DNA of 64,000 nt from an uncultured Collinsella sp. (GTDB lineage Bacteria > Actinomycetota > Coriobacteriia > Coriobacteriales > Coriobacteriaceae). Positions 29,246-38,282 of this stretch are shown piece by piece. The notes beneath the pieces are model-generated. The model was given only the letters and a program-made list of their open reading frames with translations. It made no database searches and was not told where the DNA came from. The stretch spans positions 13,625 through 77,624 of the forward strand of contig CAUGTZ010000011.1 in the NCBI GenBank assembly GCA_959602645.1, in the 5' to 3' direction. Position 1 is the stretch's first letter, and the number at the start of each line of letters is the position of its first letter. The position numbers and the translations under genes are program-made.

Positions 29246-29914
29246 CTATTTCACTTCAAACCTTAAGAGCCTCCGCTCCGGCAGATCGGTCATCTTCATC
29301 GTGTAAGTCCCGGGAAATGCTTTCTCAAAACGGACGGTCTCGTAACCTTCGAAATAGTCGTTGGTGCTCTGCATCATAAATGGGACGAGCAACTCGTTTT
29401 CTGCCCCAACCTCCACGGCAAACGCAGCAGAGCCGCCAAGGACCGGCATGGCTTGCGTTATCAGATCGGTATTGACTACAAAATCATAGTTTGGCGCAGA
29501 CTCCGGAACCAGATGCCAAACATACGCTTTGATTCCACCGTCGATATTATCCCTATTTCTGACACGCATCTTTACGGCGATAACGCACGTGATGTCGGCA
29601 TCCTTCAGTCTCGTTTTCGTATCCACGGTGCCATATTTTGAATAATCGTCATGTGCTCGTTTGAGATACTCGCGCGGCGTGAGCAACTCTGCCCCGTCTA
29701 TGCAAAACGAATACCCATCAGTCACCACATCCTTCGACCCCAGAAACGCTCCATCCATCGAGAGCCATTCGCCCTCCGCGTAATATTTCTCAGGAATGAC
29801 CGTCCGGTTCCCGTTAACGACGCTCACCCTCATGCCCGCAAGGCCGGCAGCAGCACAGCAAAAAAGCGCGAGCGCCGATCTTCTCGTCCACAGGGTCTTC
29901 TTCATCGCGCTCAC
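29246..29914 (-). CDS. Exported protein encoded with an ABC transporter (DUF5028-like)
   Basis: 222 residues from a GTG that overlaps the ATPase stop (GTGA); an internal ATG at 29905 is the other option. Twin basic residues and one hydrophobic segment (RRSALALFCCAAAGLAG) give a signal or anchor. The rest is a beta-rich outer domain. Proteins of similar plan are often the last gene of ABC operons of bacteriocin-immunity type in Firmicutes and Coriobacteriia; the DUF5028 name is a recollection of that family, not a search result. Confidence 0.65.
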   Translation of the reverse strand: MSAMKKTLWTRRSALALFCCAAAGLAGMRVSVVNGNRTVIPEKYYAEGEWLSMDGAFLGSKDVVTDGYSFCIDGAELLTPREYLKRAHDDYSKYGTVDTKTRLKDADITCVIAVKMRVRNRDNIDGGIKAYVWHLVPESAPNYDFVVNTDLITQAMPVLGGSAAFAVEVGAENELLVPFMMQSTNDYFEGYETVRFEKAFPGTYTMKMTDLPERRLLRFEVK

Positions 29915-30555
29915 GACCTTTCCCGAACTTTCACAACGGCACCGTCGCGCATGCAGTAAACCCGATCGGCCAGTTCCTCGAGCACCTCTCCGTCATGGCT
30001 GGACAGAAGGACCTCACGACCCGTTGATGCCGCCATCGCCACAACGCGCTTGAGCATTTCAACGCCCGCTTCGTCGAGGGCATTCGTTGGCTCATCGAGA
30101 ACAAGCAGCTTCGGCTTCTCCATAATTGCCGCAGCTATCCCCAGACGCTGCTTCATCCCAAGCGAGTATGCTCGGAACTTCTTTTTTTCGTCTGCATCGA
30201 GCCCCACGAGCCGCAGGGCAGAGCGAATGTCCTCGGGGGTGGCAACGCCCTTGATCTGAGCGATGAGCTTCAGATTGTCGTAGCCAGACAGATATCCCAA
30301 AAAGGAAGGCGCCTCGATCAACATCCCCAGACTCGGCGGGAACGAGATGTCCGCCCCAAGCCTTTGGCCATCGATAGAGATTTCGCCTTCGGTAGGCTTG
30401 ATCAACCCGCAAACCGCTCGCATGAGCATGGTCTTACCCGAACCGTTTATCCCCTGAAGCCCGACCACAGTCCCAGGGTCAACCTCGATGGACACGTTGC
30501 GCAGAACATCGTTTTTGCCCATGCGCTTCGATACGTCCCTAACGATCACGCTCAT
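29911..30555 (-). CDS. ABC transporter ATP-binding protein
   Basis: 214-residue ATPase. Walker A is GINGSGKTM, the signature is degenerate in the stretch YSLGMKQRLGIA, Walker B is LLVLDEPTNALDE, and the H-loop is LLSSHDGE. The start ATG has GGGGG nearby and overlaps the permease stop by 4 bp. The small size and the LGMKQR variant fit the BcrA/LanF class that exports or expels peptides. It pairs with the two permeases upstream. Confidence 0.92.
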   Translation of the reverse strand: MSVIVRDVSKRMGKNDVLRNVSIEVDPGTVVGLQGINGSGKTMLMRAVCGLIKPTEGEISIDGQRLGADISFPPSLGMLIEAPSFLGYLSGYDNLKLIAQIKGVATPEDIRSALRLVGLDADEKKKFRAYSLGMKQRLGIAAAIMEKPKLLVLDEPTNALDEAGVEMLKRVVAMAASTGREVLLSSHDGEVLEELADRVYCMRDGAVVKVRERS

Positions 30556-31388
30556 ATCTTGTCCCCCTTTTCTATAAGGTCGGCCCTTCGAAACCACAGT
30601 CCACCCAACGATAGGCATAACGACATAATCACAATTGAAAACAAGCCACTCGAGCCCGCCGCGATTCCCTCTTTGACAATTCCGCCCCAGCGCAACAGCA
30701 TCAAGGCGTTACCCAATAGCGCCCAATGTCGCGCATATGCCGAGCAGATCAGGTAGCTCGTTAAAACCACAAACGAAACCGACGGCCCAAGTACAAAGCC
30801 AATCACTGCCTGCGCAAACGCAAGCGCCTCGAAAGCAAAAAAGAGTCCTACGAAAAACGGCAGCGCATCCGCCTCGGCAGCTTTGAGAAACCACGGCGCC
30901 AAATTAGCCAGCTGAAGCGACTCACCATGGACGACCGCGCTGAACGAGGGGCTCACCACCAAGCTCCAAATCACAACAGAGCAAACCACCACGAGCAGCG
31001 AAAATGCCGTTACCGCCGCCACCAAGATAAAACGCGAGACCCACCAAAGGATTCTTGCCCGGCATCGAACAAGCGCTTGCAAACCAAACCCGTGCAACGA
31101 TTCGGTCGGATAATCGAGTGTTGTATAGAGAATAAGCAGAATGAGAAAAAGCCATCCTAGCGGAGGCACAAACATGACCCCGGGCCTAGGCTCAAACGGA
31201 GCAGATCCGGCAAACACGAGCGCAAGATTATCCGCAAACCCCAAGGTATCCGTCCGAACCCCATACACAGAAGACAATCCGTAGGCGTACACCAAGTTCG
31301 CAACGGTCACTGCCGCGATCGCAATATAAGTAATGATGTTCTTCTTCAAAACGGTCCTCAGGTCCGCGGCGACCAGCCTAAACAGCAT
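30552..31388 (-). CDS. ABC-2-type permease
   Basis: 278 residues with about six membrane segments and no other domain. The start is ATG in a TGATG overlap with the upstream frame, and the end overlaps the ATPase gene, so translation is coupled. Together with the frameshifted permease and the ATPase it looks like the F/E/G immunity-transporter layout; the substrate is unknown. Confidence 0.85.
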   Translation of the reverse strand: MLFRLVAADLRTVLKKNIITYIAIAAVTVANLVYAYGLSSVYGVRTDTLGFADNLALVFAGSAPFEPRPGVMFVPPLGWLFLILLILYTTLDYPTESLHGFGLQALVRCRARILWWVSRFILVAAVTAFSLLVVVCSVVIWSLVVSPSFSAVVHGESLQLANLAPWFLKAAEADALPFFVGLFFAFEALAFAQAVIGFVLGPSVSFVVLTSYLICSAYARHWALLGNALMLLRWGGIVKEGIAAGSSGLFSIVIMSLCLSLGGLWFRRADLIEKGDKI

Positions 31389-32270
31389 CAGACCACCTCG
31401 CGCCTTTTTAAGAATCTCGCGGAAACCAAAGAAAAGACGAACAGCAAGATGATTTCCGCAACCCCCGCTCGGATGTCGGGCCAGTTATTTAGCGATTCCG
31501 ACCTGATGCTGTTAAGAATGTTGCAGTTAAAGCCGACGCATGAAAGGACGCTAAAAATCCAATCGTTAACAAAGTGCCATGCAACCATAATCAGATATGG
31601 AACGACCATCGCCTTGATTCTGCTGCGAAGCACAACCGACAGACCGGTCACGGCCATGGATAGAGCCCCCAGCGTCACCGCATCGAACAGTGTATAAACC
31701 AGCACGTACAACAGAGGCCGGGAATAAAACAGGCCAGAAAAATAGCTATGCAGATAGAGCCCGACGTAAGTCGATTCGTCGACCCGGGGGGGGATACGCG
31801 GGAAACAGCATTGAGACAATCAGGAAGTTCACGAGTAGCGGAATAGCCGTGACCGCAAACGCAGAGAGGAAAGCAGACAGCATCTTCACGTTCACGTATG
31901 CATTTCTAGAAACACGTGTGCAGATCTGCGCCTCGTAACCGCTCAAACGCTCGGACAGGCATGACCACGACCCGGCCAGCATGGCAAGCAACGGCAGCGC
32001 ATAGAAAAACACTGATGCCGATAGCGGTGCATTTGCACTCACAACGATCCAGTTACCAAAGCTACTTTCACGCGTTTGGCCGAGGTATGCCTGGGCTTGC
32101 AAACCAACGCCATAGCCAAGCGATAACAGCTGCTTGCGCTCAGTCTCGAGCGTCCACCATGCCTCAATGGCAGCCGCCATCGAAATTGCAGTTGCAACCA
32201 TAAGGGTCAACGCAAATATAGGATTGCCAAATATCTTGGATAACTCGTGCCGTAATAGATTTCCATTCAA
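31388..32270 (-). pseudogene. ABC permease with frameshift in a poly-C tract
   Basis: Two overlapping frames make one permease. Frame 1 (32270 to about 31790) begins MNGNLLRHELSKIFG and carries membrane segments up to LVNFLIVSMLFPAYPP. Frame 2 (about 31790 to 31388) continues RVDESTYVGLYLH and adds the remaining segments. The junction is a run of eight G on the plus strand (31786-31793). With seven, the two frames join as AYPPRVDES. This may be true decay, phase variation or a sequencing error. Neighbouring permease, ATPase and outer protein are intact, which speaks for a functional or switchable gene. Confidence 0.8.
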
Positions 32271-32422
32271 GCGACATCACCCTCCTATTGGCCAGGCCGA
32301 GCAGCAACGCTCGACCCGGCCCTAATCACAAGCGGTTAATGATGCGTCGGCGCACGGCAACCTTTGCATGAATAGAGAATGATGTCTGTAAACACCCGCT
32401 ATTGAGTTAATCGCTCAGGCGT

Positions 32423-34558
32423 TTACACGTTATCTACCTGCGATAACAATGAAACAAGCTCCGCTTTATTCTTGATCCTCAACTGGCGGTAAGATGCAGA
32501 CCGCAGTGCTTGCACCGTAGATGCAGCGTAACCGACGTCCTCCGCAATAGCCTTTGTCGTTGCGCCCTCTGCCGTCATCAGCAAGATTTGCGACTGAACA
32601 TCGGAAAGGGAGCGCGACGTAAGCAGAGCCAGCTGGCGCACGCGGGCCGTTTCGGTGGACCCGTTCGCGCGGTACTCCAAGACAGCCTTCTCGTCCTCAA
32701 CCGAGCGGGTGAGCGCGATGTGCGTGACTAACATGGGCGCAGACCAGCAGACGATCACCGTTGCCACGACGACATTGACAGCCGAACTATGCCCCAACAA
32801 CGACGCGAGGAACAACGGCTCGTAAACCGTCAGATCCTGCGCCATATTGAGCAAGACGACCCAAACAGGAGCCGTCGCCCCGAAGCAAAGCATCCATATC
32901 CCAAGCATTTTGCGCTGCGGACAGCTTCGCAGCACCTTATATGTGAGCAACATCCCCATCAGCACCGCAAGCCCGTGGATTCGCCCCCTAGCGGCCGCAT
33001 AGATTAAGGCAACCATGCCCATTGACACCAACGGCACGATAGACCGGGTACGAGCACGCACCTTAAACGGACGCAGCTCAACGGCGAGCGAAGCCATAGA
33101 CGCCACGCCGCAAACCAGGACTGGCACGGCCATCAACGGATCGCGTATGCACCTCCATGCCGCGATATAGATAAAAGACCATTCCACAGCAGATAGCATC
33201 GCCCATACGTACGGGCTTCCGAGCCAAATCGCTTCACCTGCTCTATCCAGCGCAGCGCCACGATTCGCTTTTCCACCCGCGTAGCATAGCGACAGAAGCA
33301 GTCCGAGGCCCAATGCGTAGCTTAAGAGGGAAAAGGCGACAGCCCGCGAAACACCGGACCCCCAATCGCTATCCGCCATTACCAAGGGCCCCGCCGCAAG
33401 GAGGATAAAAAATAATGTGAGCAGGTATCGAAACAGCCGGCGCGTTCGAGCTGATGCCGCCATATCGTCAGCATGCCGCTGCGGCAGCTCATGCCCTACA
33501 GTATCGCCCTCACCCGCAAACAACGCCACGAGCTCGCATGAGCCCGCAACCGATGCCTTCCCGTATGCTCGGTGAAGCGTTGTTCTCACCGTCGATGGCT
33601 TCGTATCCGTCTCCTTGGCAATTTCCGCCGGCGTTTTCCCTTTGAGCAGCAGTCGAACAAACTGCTCTTCTCTAGGCGACAGGGCAGGGGAAAACACCCC
33701 CGCATCGAATGTGTCGGACGCACAGGCGATATCCGAATTGTTGTCCCGTTTCCCCCTTAGCAACATGCATACGAAGGCAGCAGCGATAACGGACCCCATC
33801 GCCAGCAATGCAATGACCACGGCATCGCTTGCGAAGTATGCCGCCTCAACAGCCGGAACAAGGCCAATAGGGACTGCCACGAGCGCAGAACGGGCAAACA
33901 CGTCGCGCCGCCCATGGCCAAAGGCACGAGGGCGGCAAAACAGCGGGGCCACAGTCAATGCGAGATAGACCAACGGAATTAAAAGCGCAAGGCCAATTGA
34001 CGCAGCCGAAACAGAGGGTATCCCCCATGGCTCGGGGACAATTCTCCATGAAACTCGACAGCAAAACAGCAGGCAAGACATGACGGCTATTGTTTCTGTA
34101 AAAATCGCGTCCTGCGGGTGACGAGTTTCCCTTTCGTCAGTCCGTGTCGACCTCTGCGTCAAAGGAGAGTCCGCCGTGCCCCAAATAACATATGAGAGGA
34201 GCAGCGACCCAACAAAGCACGAGACACACGAAACGCCATGTAACAACCAAATCGGTGCAAACACGATTGGAATAGAGTCTCCGCGAGCATAGAAAGCCAG
34301 GTCGGCCCATTCGGGAACCGTTGCAATAACACCAAGAAAAACGCCGATGGCACCGAGATGCCTCGGCCTTCTCATTCCCCCCTTGCATAGCGCAGCACCA
34401 TGAACAAACGCCGCGAGGCATGCGCCCAGGATAACGAGCCAGGGCATTGCACCTGACGCCAGGCCGATTGAAGATGAAAACCGGTGATAAGGGGTGACCG
34501 CCATTACGACAAGCGCAATGGCGCAGGCAGATGTAGCAGAACGGCGGGAAAAAAGCAT
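32423..34558 (-). CDS. Double membrane LuxR-type regulator (two TM/HTH modules in one chain)
   Basis: 711 residues, about twice the length of the usual Coriobacteriia LuxR regulators with a membrane domain. Module 1: membrane segments in about residues 10-235, then a LuxR HTH near 285-345 (LSPREEQFVRLLLKG, AEIAKETDTKPSTVRTTLHR). Module 2: membrane segments at about 375-640, then a second HTH at 650-708 (SLSDVQSQILLMTAEG, KAIAEDVGYAASTVQALR). The chosen ATG has GGAGG four bases upstream; an earlier in-frame start exists. It lies just upstream of the ABC operon on the same strand and may regulate it. Confidence 0.85.
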   Translation of the reverse strand: MLFSRRSATSACAIALVVMAVTPYHRFSSSIGLASGAMPWLVILGACLAAFVHGAALCKGGMRRPRHLGAIGVFLGVIATVPEWADLAFYARGDSIPIVFAPIWLLHGVSCVSCFVGSLLLSYVIWGTADSPLTQRSTRTDERETRHPQDAIFTETIAVMSCLLFCCRVSWRIVPEPWGIPSVSAASIGLALLIPLVYLALTVAPLFCRPRAFGHGRRDVFARSALVAVPIGLVPAVEAAYFASDAVVIALLAMGSVIAAAFVCMLLRGKRDNNSDIACASDTFDAGVFSPALSPREEQFVRLLLKGKTPAEIAKETDTKPSTVRTTLHRAYGKASVAGSCELVALFAGEGDTVGHELPQRHADDMAASARTRRLFRYLLTLFFILLAAGPLVMADSDWGSGVSRAVAFSLLSYALGLGLLLSLCYAGGKANRGAALDRAGEAIWLGSPYVWAMLSAVEWSFIYIAAWRCIRDPLMAVPVLVCGVASMASLAVELRPFKVRARTRSIVPLVSMGMVALIYAAARGRIHGLAVLMGMLLTYKVLRSCPQRKMLGIWMLCFGATAPVWVVLLNMAQDLTVYEPLFLASLLGHSSAVNVVVATVIVCWSAPMLVTHIALTRSVEDEKAVLEYRANGSTETARVRQLALLTSRSLSDVQSQILLMTAEGATTKAIAEDVGYAASTVQALRSASYRQLRIKNKAELVSLLSQVDNV

Positions 34559-34700
34559 ATGGCCTCCATAGCGTGTCATTATATCGCCCGAGCCGCTCGT
34601 TTATCTCTGTTCCCACACCAGCCAGCATCAACGATTCAGGCGAACTCCAATCCGAACCAGAACACGGTCCAGCTTTTGTCCGCAGTCCCCGCTCCAAAGC

Positions 34701-34838
34701 GGGATGCGGTTTCCTTTTGGACGCCGGTTCGGAAAGCGCATCCCGTTCCAGGGCAATATTCTGGGATGCAGTTTCCGCAGCCCACCCCATTTGGAAGGCG
34801 CATCCCATTATTTGGCTGAAAACTGGGGTGCGCTTTCC
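34701..34838. repeat. Alternating palindromic half-sites GGGATGCGNTTTCC
   Basis: Five related 14-bp sites: 34701-34714 (forward), 34731-34744 (reverse), 34763-34776 (forward), 34793-34806 (reverse) and 34825-34838 (forward), with 16-18 bp between. They sit in the ~435-bp non-coding gap between the double LuxR gene and the kinase cluster, both of which start here in opposite directions. They may be REP-like elements or a large operator. No gene is seen in the gap. Confidence 0.65.
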
Positions 34839-34995
34839 GAACGAGCCGAAACGGCCCGAATCGATCGGACCACCTCATCCCCGTTTCCTCGCCATCTGCC
34901 CGAGCGTGCTACACTAGCAGCATCTATGCCACCGCGAACGGCTCGGCTCCGCGCCCGCCACTCGCAAACGAACTTTAAACGCACGAGGGTTGGCC

Positions 34996-36849
34996 ATGCC
35001 GCTTTTCTCGCAACATACCGCCCGGTTCTCGCCGGACGTTCCTTTGGAGGGCACCAGCTCTCGCGAGCTGCTCAAGCGGTACCAGCCGCTCGAGACACTT
35101 GCGACCGGCGGTTTTGGCTCCATCGAGATTTGCCGCGACACGCACCTGCGCCGCCGCGTCGCCATTAAGCGCATCCCCCTTATCAACGGCGCCGGCATGC
35201 CCGCCAGCGACATCATGGATGTCCTGCGCGAGGCGCACACTGCCGCCATGCTTCAACATCCCAATATCGTGCAGGTCATCGACTTTACGCATGACACCGC
35301 CTATGCCTACCTGGTCATGGAGTATGTCGACGGTATGTCGCTGGCCGAGTTTTTGCATCGCGTGGACGGCCACTCGCTCACCTTTGACGAGGCCGCGGCC
35401 ATTGCCGATGCCCTGGGCCAGGCGCTCACCTTCGCCCATAGCAATGGCGTACTCCACCTGGACATTAAGCCCGCCAACGTGCTCATCGACCACTCGGGCA
35501 ATGTAAAGCTCACCGACTTTGGCATGGCGCGACTGTCGTCCGCCGGTGGCTTTGGCGGCTCGCGCGGCGGCACCATCGGCTACATGCCGCCCGAGCAGCT
35601 CGATATCGAGACCGGCACGGTCGACGAACGCGCCGATGTCTTTGCCCTTGCCTGCGTTATCTATGAGGGCTTGTGCGGCAGCGCTCCCTTTATGGCGGCC
35701 ACGCCCGCCGACTCGCTCGACCGCATCATCGGCGGCGCCACCTATCCCAGCGAGCTGATACCACACTTTCCCCCGGGAGCCGAGGCCGCGCTCATGAGCG
35801 CGCTCTCCCCCATGCCGCAGGACCGCCCCAACAGCATCGAGGCATTTTGCGACCAACTCCTTGCCGGTCTGGGCAGCGTGCGCGAGGGCCGTCGCAGTCT
35901 GGAGCAAATGGTTGGCGAGCTTTCGGATGACGAGCAGGAGCTCGACGATATCGAGCCGTCGTACTACGAGGACGACGCCATCGAGGTCGACCCCGCGCTC
36001 GGCTGGGCGGGCACGCGCTGGAGCCATGCGCGCGACTACACCATGCACGCTATCTCGGCGCTAACGTGCGGCGCCTTTAGCTTTTTGCTGATGCAAACGG
36101 CCGGGGTCGCGGCGCTTCCCGGCCTAGTCATTGCGGCTATCGCGATCGGAGCGGCGGCTGGCCTGGCCCCCCAGATCGGCTCGGCCATCTCGGCTGTGGG
36201 CTTTTTGGTGCTCATGGCCAACGCCACCATGCAGGCGCAGGGCATCCTGTCGATGTTGCCCGTCGCGGTGATCTTTGCCGCTGCCATGTCCGGTTGGTGG
36301 ATCGCCTGGGGTCGCACCGAGGCTGCCGCGAGCGCCGCGCTCACCTGTGCACTCGCGCTTGGCTGTCTGACTGGCAATACCTTCCTGGCAGCTGGGGTCG
36401 CCGCCGGCGTCGCGTCATTTTGGCTCGGCCCGGCAAGCGCCGCCGCGGCAACGGGCATGGGCGTGCTTTTTGCCCGTCTGGCGACGGTCGCGCTTTCAGC
36501 CGGAGGCGTGCTGGGGCTCGGTAACGTTGCCGCAGCGCTGGAAGACCCGCTCCTTTGGGCTGCCTTTGTGCTGGTCGCGACAACTGCCGCAGCGTCATCT
36601 GCACTGCTCAATGCCCATGCCAAGCGTGCCGACCAGGGCTCAAACCTTGCCGCAATCGCCGCCATCGCCGTCACCGGCATCGGCTGCGCAGCGGCATCCT
36701 GTCTTGCACACCATATGGAAATTGCCAGCCTTGCAGCCGCGGTCGCCGCCAAGGCGGCAGTTGCGGGAACCCTATCCTCTATAATCGTTGGGATATGCCT
36801 ATATTTGCTCGGATACCAAAGAACCTATACGGAGAGTGATCTTTCGTGA
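34996..36849 (+). CDS. PknA-like membrane Ser/Thr protein kinase
   Basis: 617 residues. The start is ATG with GAGGG upstream. The kinase domain is in about residues 30-290: glycine loop ATGGFGSIE, VAIKRIPL, catalytic loop HLDIKPANVLID, then LTDFGMARL and GYMPPEQLD. The HRD Arg is replaced by Leu, which occurs in some bacterial kinases and may mean activation does not depend on phosphorylation of the activation loop. Residues 350-617 are mostly membrane segments (about eight). It opens the cluster kinase-FHA-FHA-PP2C-RodA/PBP-PknB and overlaps the next gene by 4 bp (GTGA). Confidence 0.9.
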   Translation: MPLFSQHTARFSPDVPLEGTSSRELLKRYQPLETLATGGFGSIEICRDTHLRRRVAIKRIPLINGAGMPASDIMDVLREAHTAAMLQHPNIVQVIDFTHDTAYAYLVMEYVDGMSLAEFLHRVDGHSLTFDEAAAIADALGQALTFAHSNGVLHLDIKPANVLIDHSGNVKLTDFGMARLSSAGGFGGSRGGTIGYMPPEQLDIETGTVDERADVFALACVIYEGLCGSAPFMAATPADSLDRIIGGATYPSELIPHFPPGAEAALMSALSPMPQDRPNSIEAFCDQLLAGLGSVREGRRSLEQMVGELSDDEQELDDIEPSYYEDDAIEVDPALGWAGTRWSHARDYTMHAISALTCGAFSFLLMQTAGVAALPGLVIAAIAIGAAAGLAPQIGSAISAVGFLVLMANATMQAQGILSMLPVAVIFAAAMSGWWIAWGRTEAAASAALTCALALGCLTGNTFLAAGVAAGVASFWLGPASAAAATGMGVLFARLATVALSAGGVLGLGNVAAALEDPLLWAAFVLVATTAAASSALLNAHAKRADQGSNLAAIAAIAVTGIGCAAASCLAHHMEIASLAAAVAAKAAVAGTLSSIIVGICLYLLGYQRTYTESDLS

Positions 36850-37859
36850 ACTTCCTGAACATCTTCGAGGACCACGTGGCCGGCATCTTCGGTGCCACCC
36901 GTGCCCCGTTCTCCTTTAAGAAGCTTGCCAAGCAGGCCGCTCGCGACATGGAGGATCAGACTCTGGTGATTAACGGCGTCAACACGGCGCCGGCACTCTA
37001 TACCATCCTGATCGCCGCCGACGACGATCCCATGCTCGCCCCGTTCTACCCCGAGCTTTCGCGCGAGGTCCGCGAGTTTGTGAAAGCGCAGGCCGAAAAG
37101 CGCCGCTATGTCTTTGTCGGCGAGCCCCTCGTGCGCTTTATGATCGATCCGCAGCTGCGCGCCGGCAAGTTCTCGGTCTTTGCCGAGAACGTCGATGCCC
37201 CCACGCTCGGCCGCCTGTACGAAGAAGAGCGCGCCTATCAAAACGGCCTGGGCCAGAACAACTCCGCGGCAAGCCGTGCCGCCAGCGCCCCGCGCGCCGG
37301 CCAGCAGCAGTTTGCTGCCCCGCAGCAGCAGCGCCCCGCCGCCATGCCCCAGCAGCAGCCGACGCCTCGCGCCGCCGCTCCCGACCCGCTTGCCGTGGCA
37401 GACCCCTTCGCGCCTAGCGTCCCCGACCCCGCCGCCGCACCCATCCCGGTGCCGCAGACCGTCTCGCGCGACGCGCTTGCCGGCATGGGCGGAGCCGCCG
37501 CGACCGGTGCCGCCGTGGGCCTAGGCGCCGCAGCCGGCATCGCCTCCAACATGGCGAGCACTCGCGCCCCGCAGCGCCCGCTCGCCCAGCTCGTCGACGT
37601 CGTGAGCGGCGAGAGCCGTAGCATCACCTCCGCACAGGTGACCATCGGTCGCGAGCGCTCAGTTTCCGACATTGCCCTGCGCGACCCCAACGTGTCGCGC
37701 CGCCACGCCCAGCTCACCTTTACGGGCTCGGATTGGTCGATCGAGGACCTCAATTCCACCAACGGCACACTCGTCAACAACCGCCGCATTACGCGCTGCC
37801 CGCTGCGCAACGGCGATCTGCTGACGTTTGGCCTGAGCACCTTTGAATTTAGGGGATAG
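36846..37859 (+). CDS. FhaA-like protein (DUF3662 plus FHA domain)
   Basis: 337 residues from a GTG overlapping the kinase stop. Residues 1-125 form the DUF3662 domain known from FhaA of actinobacteria. A Gln/Pro/Ala-rich linker spans 130-240. The C-terminal FHA domain has TIGRERSVSDIAL, VSRRHAQLTF and EDLNSTNGTLVNN. In mycobacteria FhaA is phosphorylated by PknB and controls cell-wall synthesis with MviN; a similar role is inferred from the cluster. Confidence 0.92.
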   Translation: MNFLNIFEDHVAGIFGATRAPFSFKKLAKQAARDMEDQTLVINGVNTAPALYTILIAADDDPMLAPFYPELSREVREFVKAQAEKRRYVFVGEPLVRFMIDPQLRAGKFSVFAENVDAPTLGRLYEEERAYQNGLGQNNSAASRAASAPRAGQQQFAAPQQQRPAAMPQQQPTPRAAAPDPLAVADPFAPSVPDPAAAPIPVPQTVSRDALAGMGGAAATGAAVGLGAAAGIASNMASTRAPQRPLAQLVDVVSGESRSITSAQVTIGRERSVSDIALRDPNVSRRHAQLTFTGSDWSIEDLNSTNGTLVNNRRITRCPLRNGDLLTFGLSTFEFRG

Positions 37860-37865
37860 TCGCTT

Positions 37866-38282
37866 ATGAACATCGATATCGTCCTTTTTGCAGGCCGCAT
37901 CGTCCTGGTCGCCCTGCTCTATATCTTCCTGTTCGCCGTCATGAAGACCGGCGTGGGACTTGTGCGCGGACAGCGCCGCGACTCGGCTATCTGGACGATC
38001 GATGTGGACAAGGGCCCGCGCGGTATCCGCGGCATCCACGTAGACATGCTCGGCCCCGTCATCGTCGGTCGCTCGCCATCTTCGGACATCTGCATCAACG
38101 AACCATTCGTCTCGGCCTCGCATGCGCGCTTTTCGCTGCAGGGCCCGGCGCTCATCATCGAGGACCTCAACTCGCTTAACGGCACGCTCGTCAACGGCCG
38201 CCAGCTTGTGGAGCCCGCAACGCTGCGCGAGGGCGACGAAGTCCAGATCGGCGATGTGGTCATGAAGGTGAACCGTCGATGA
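37866..38282 (+). CDS. FhaB-like FHA-domain protein with N-terminal membrane helix
   Basis: 138 residues. One membrane segment (IVLFAGRIVLVALLYIFLF) is followed by an FHA domain containing IVGRSPSSDICI, VSASHARFSL and EDLNSLNGTLVNG. It is the second FHA gene of the actinobacterial cluster. The stop overlaps the start of the phosphatase gene (ATGA). In mycobacteria FhaB (FipA) links kinases to the division apparatus; here that is inferred. Confidence 0.92.
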   Translation: MNIDIVLFAGRIVLVALLYIFLFAVMKTGVGLVRGQRRDSAIWTIDVDKGPRGIRGIHVDMLGPVIVGRSPSSDICINEPFVSASHARFSLQGPALIIEDLNSLNGTLVNGRQLVEPATLREGDEVQIGDVVMKVNRR

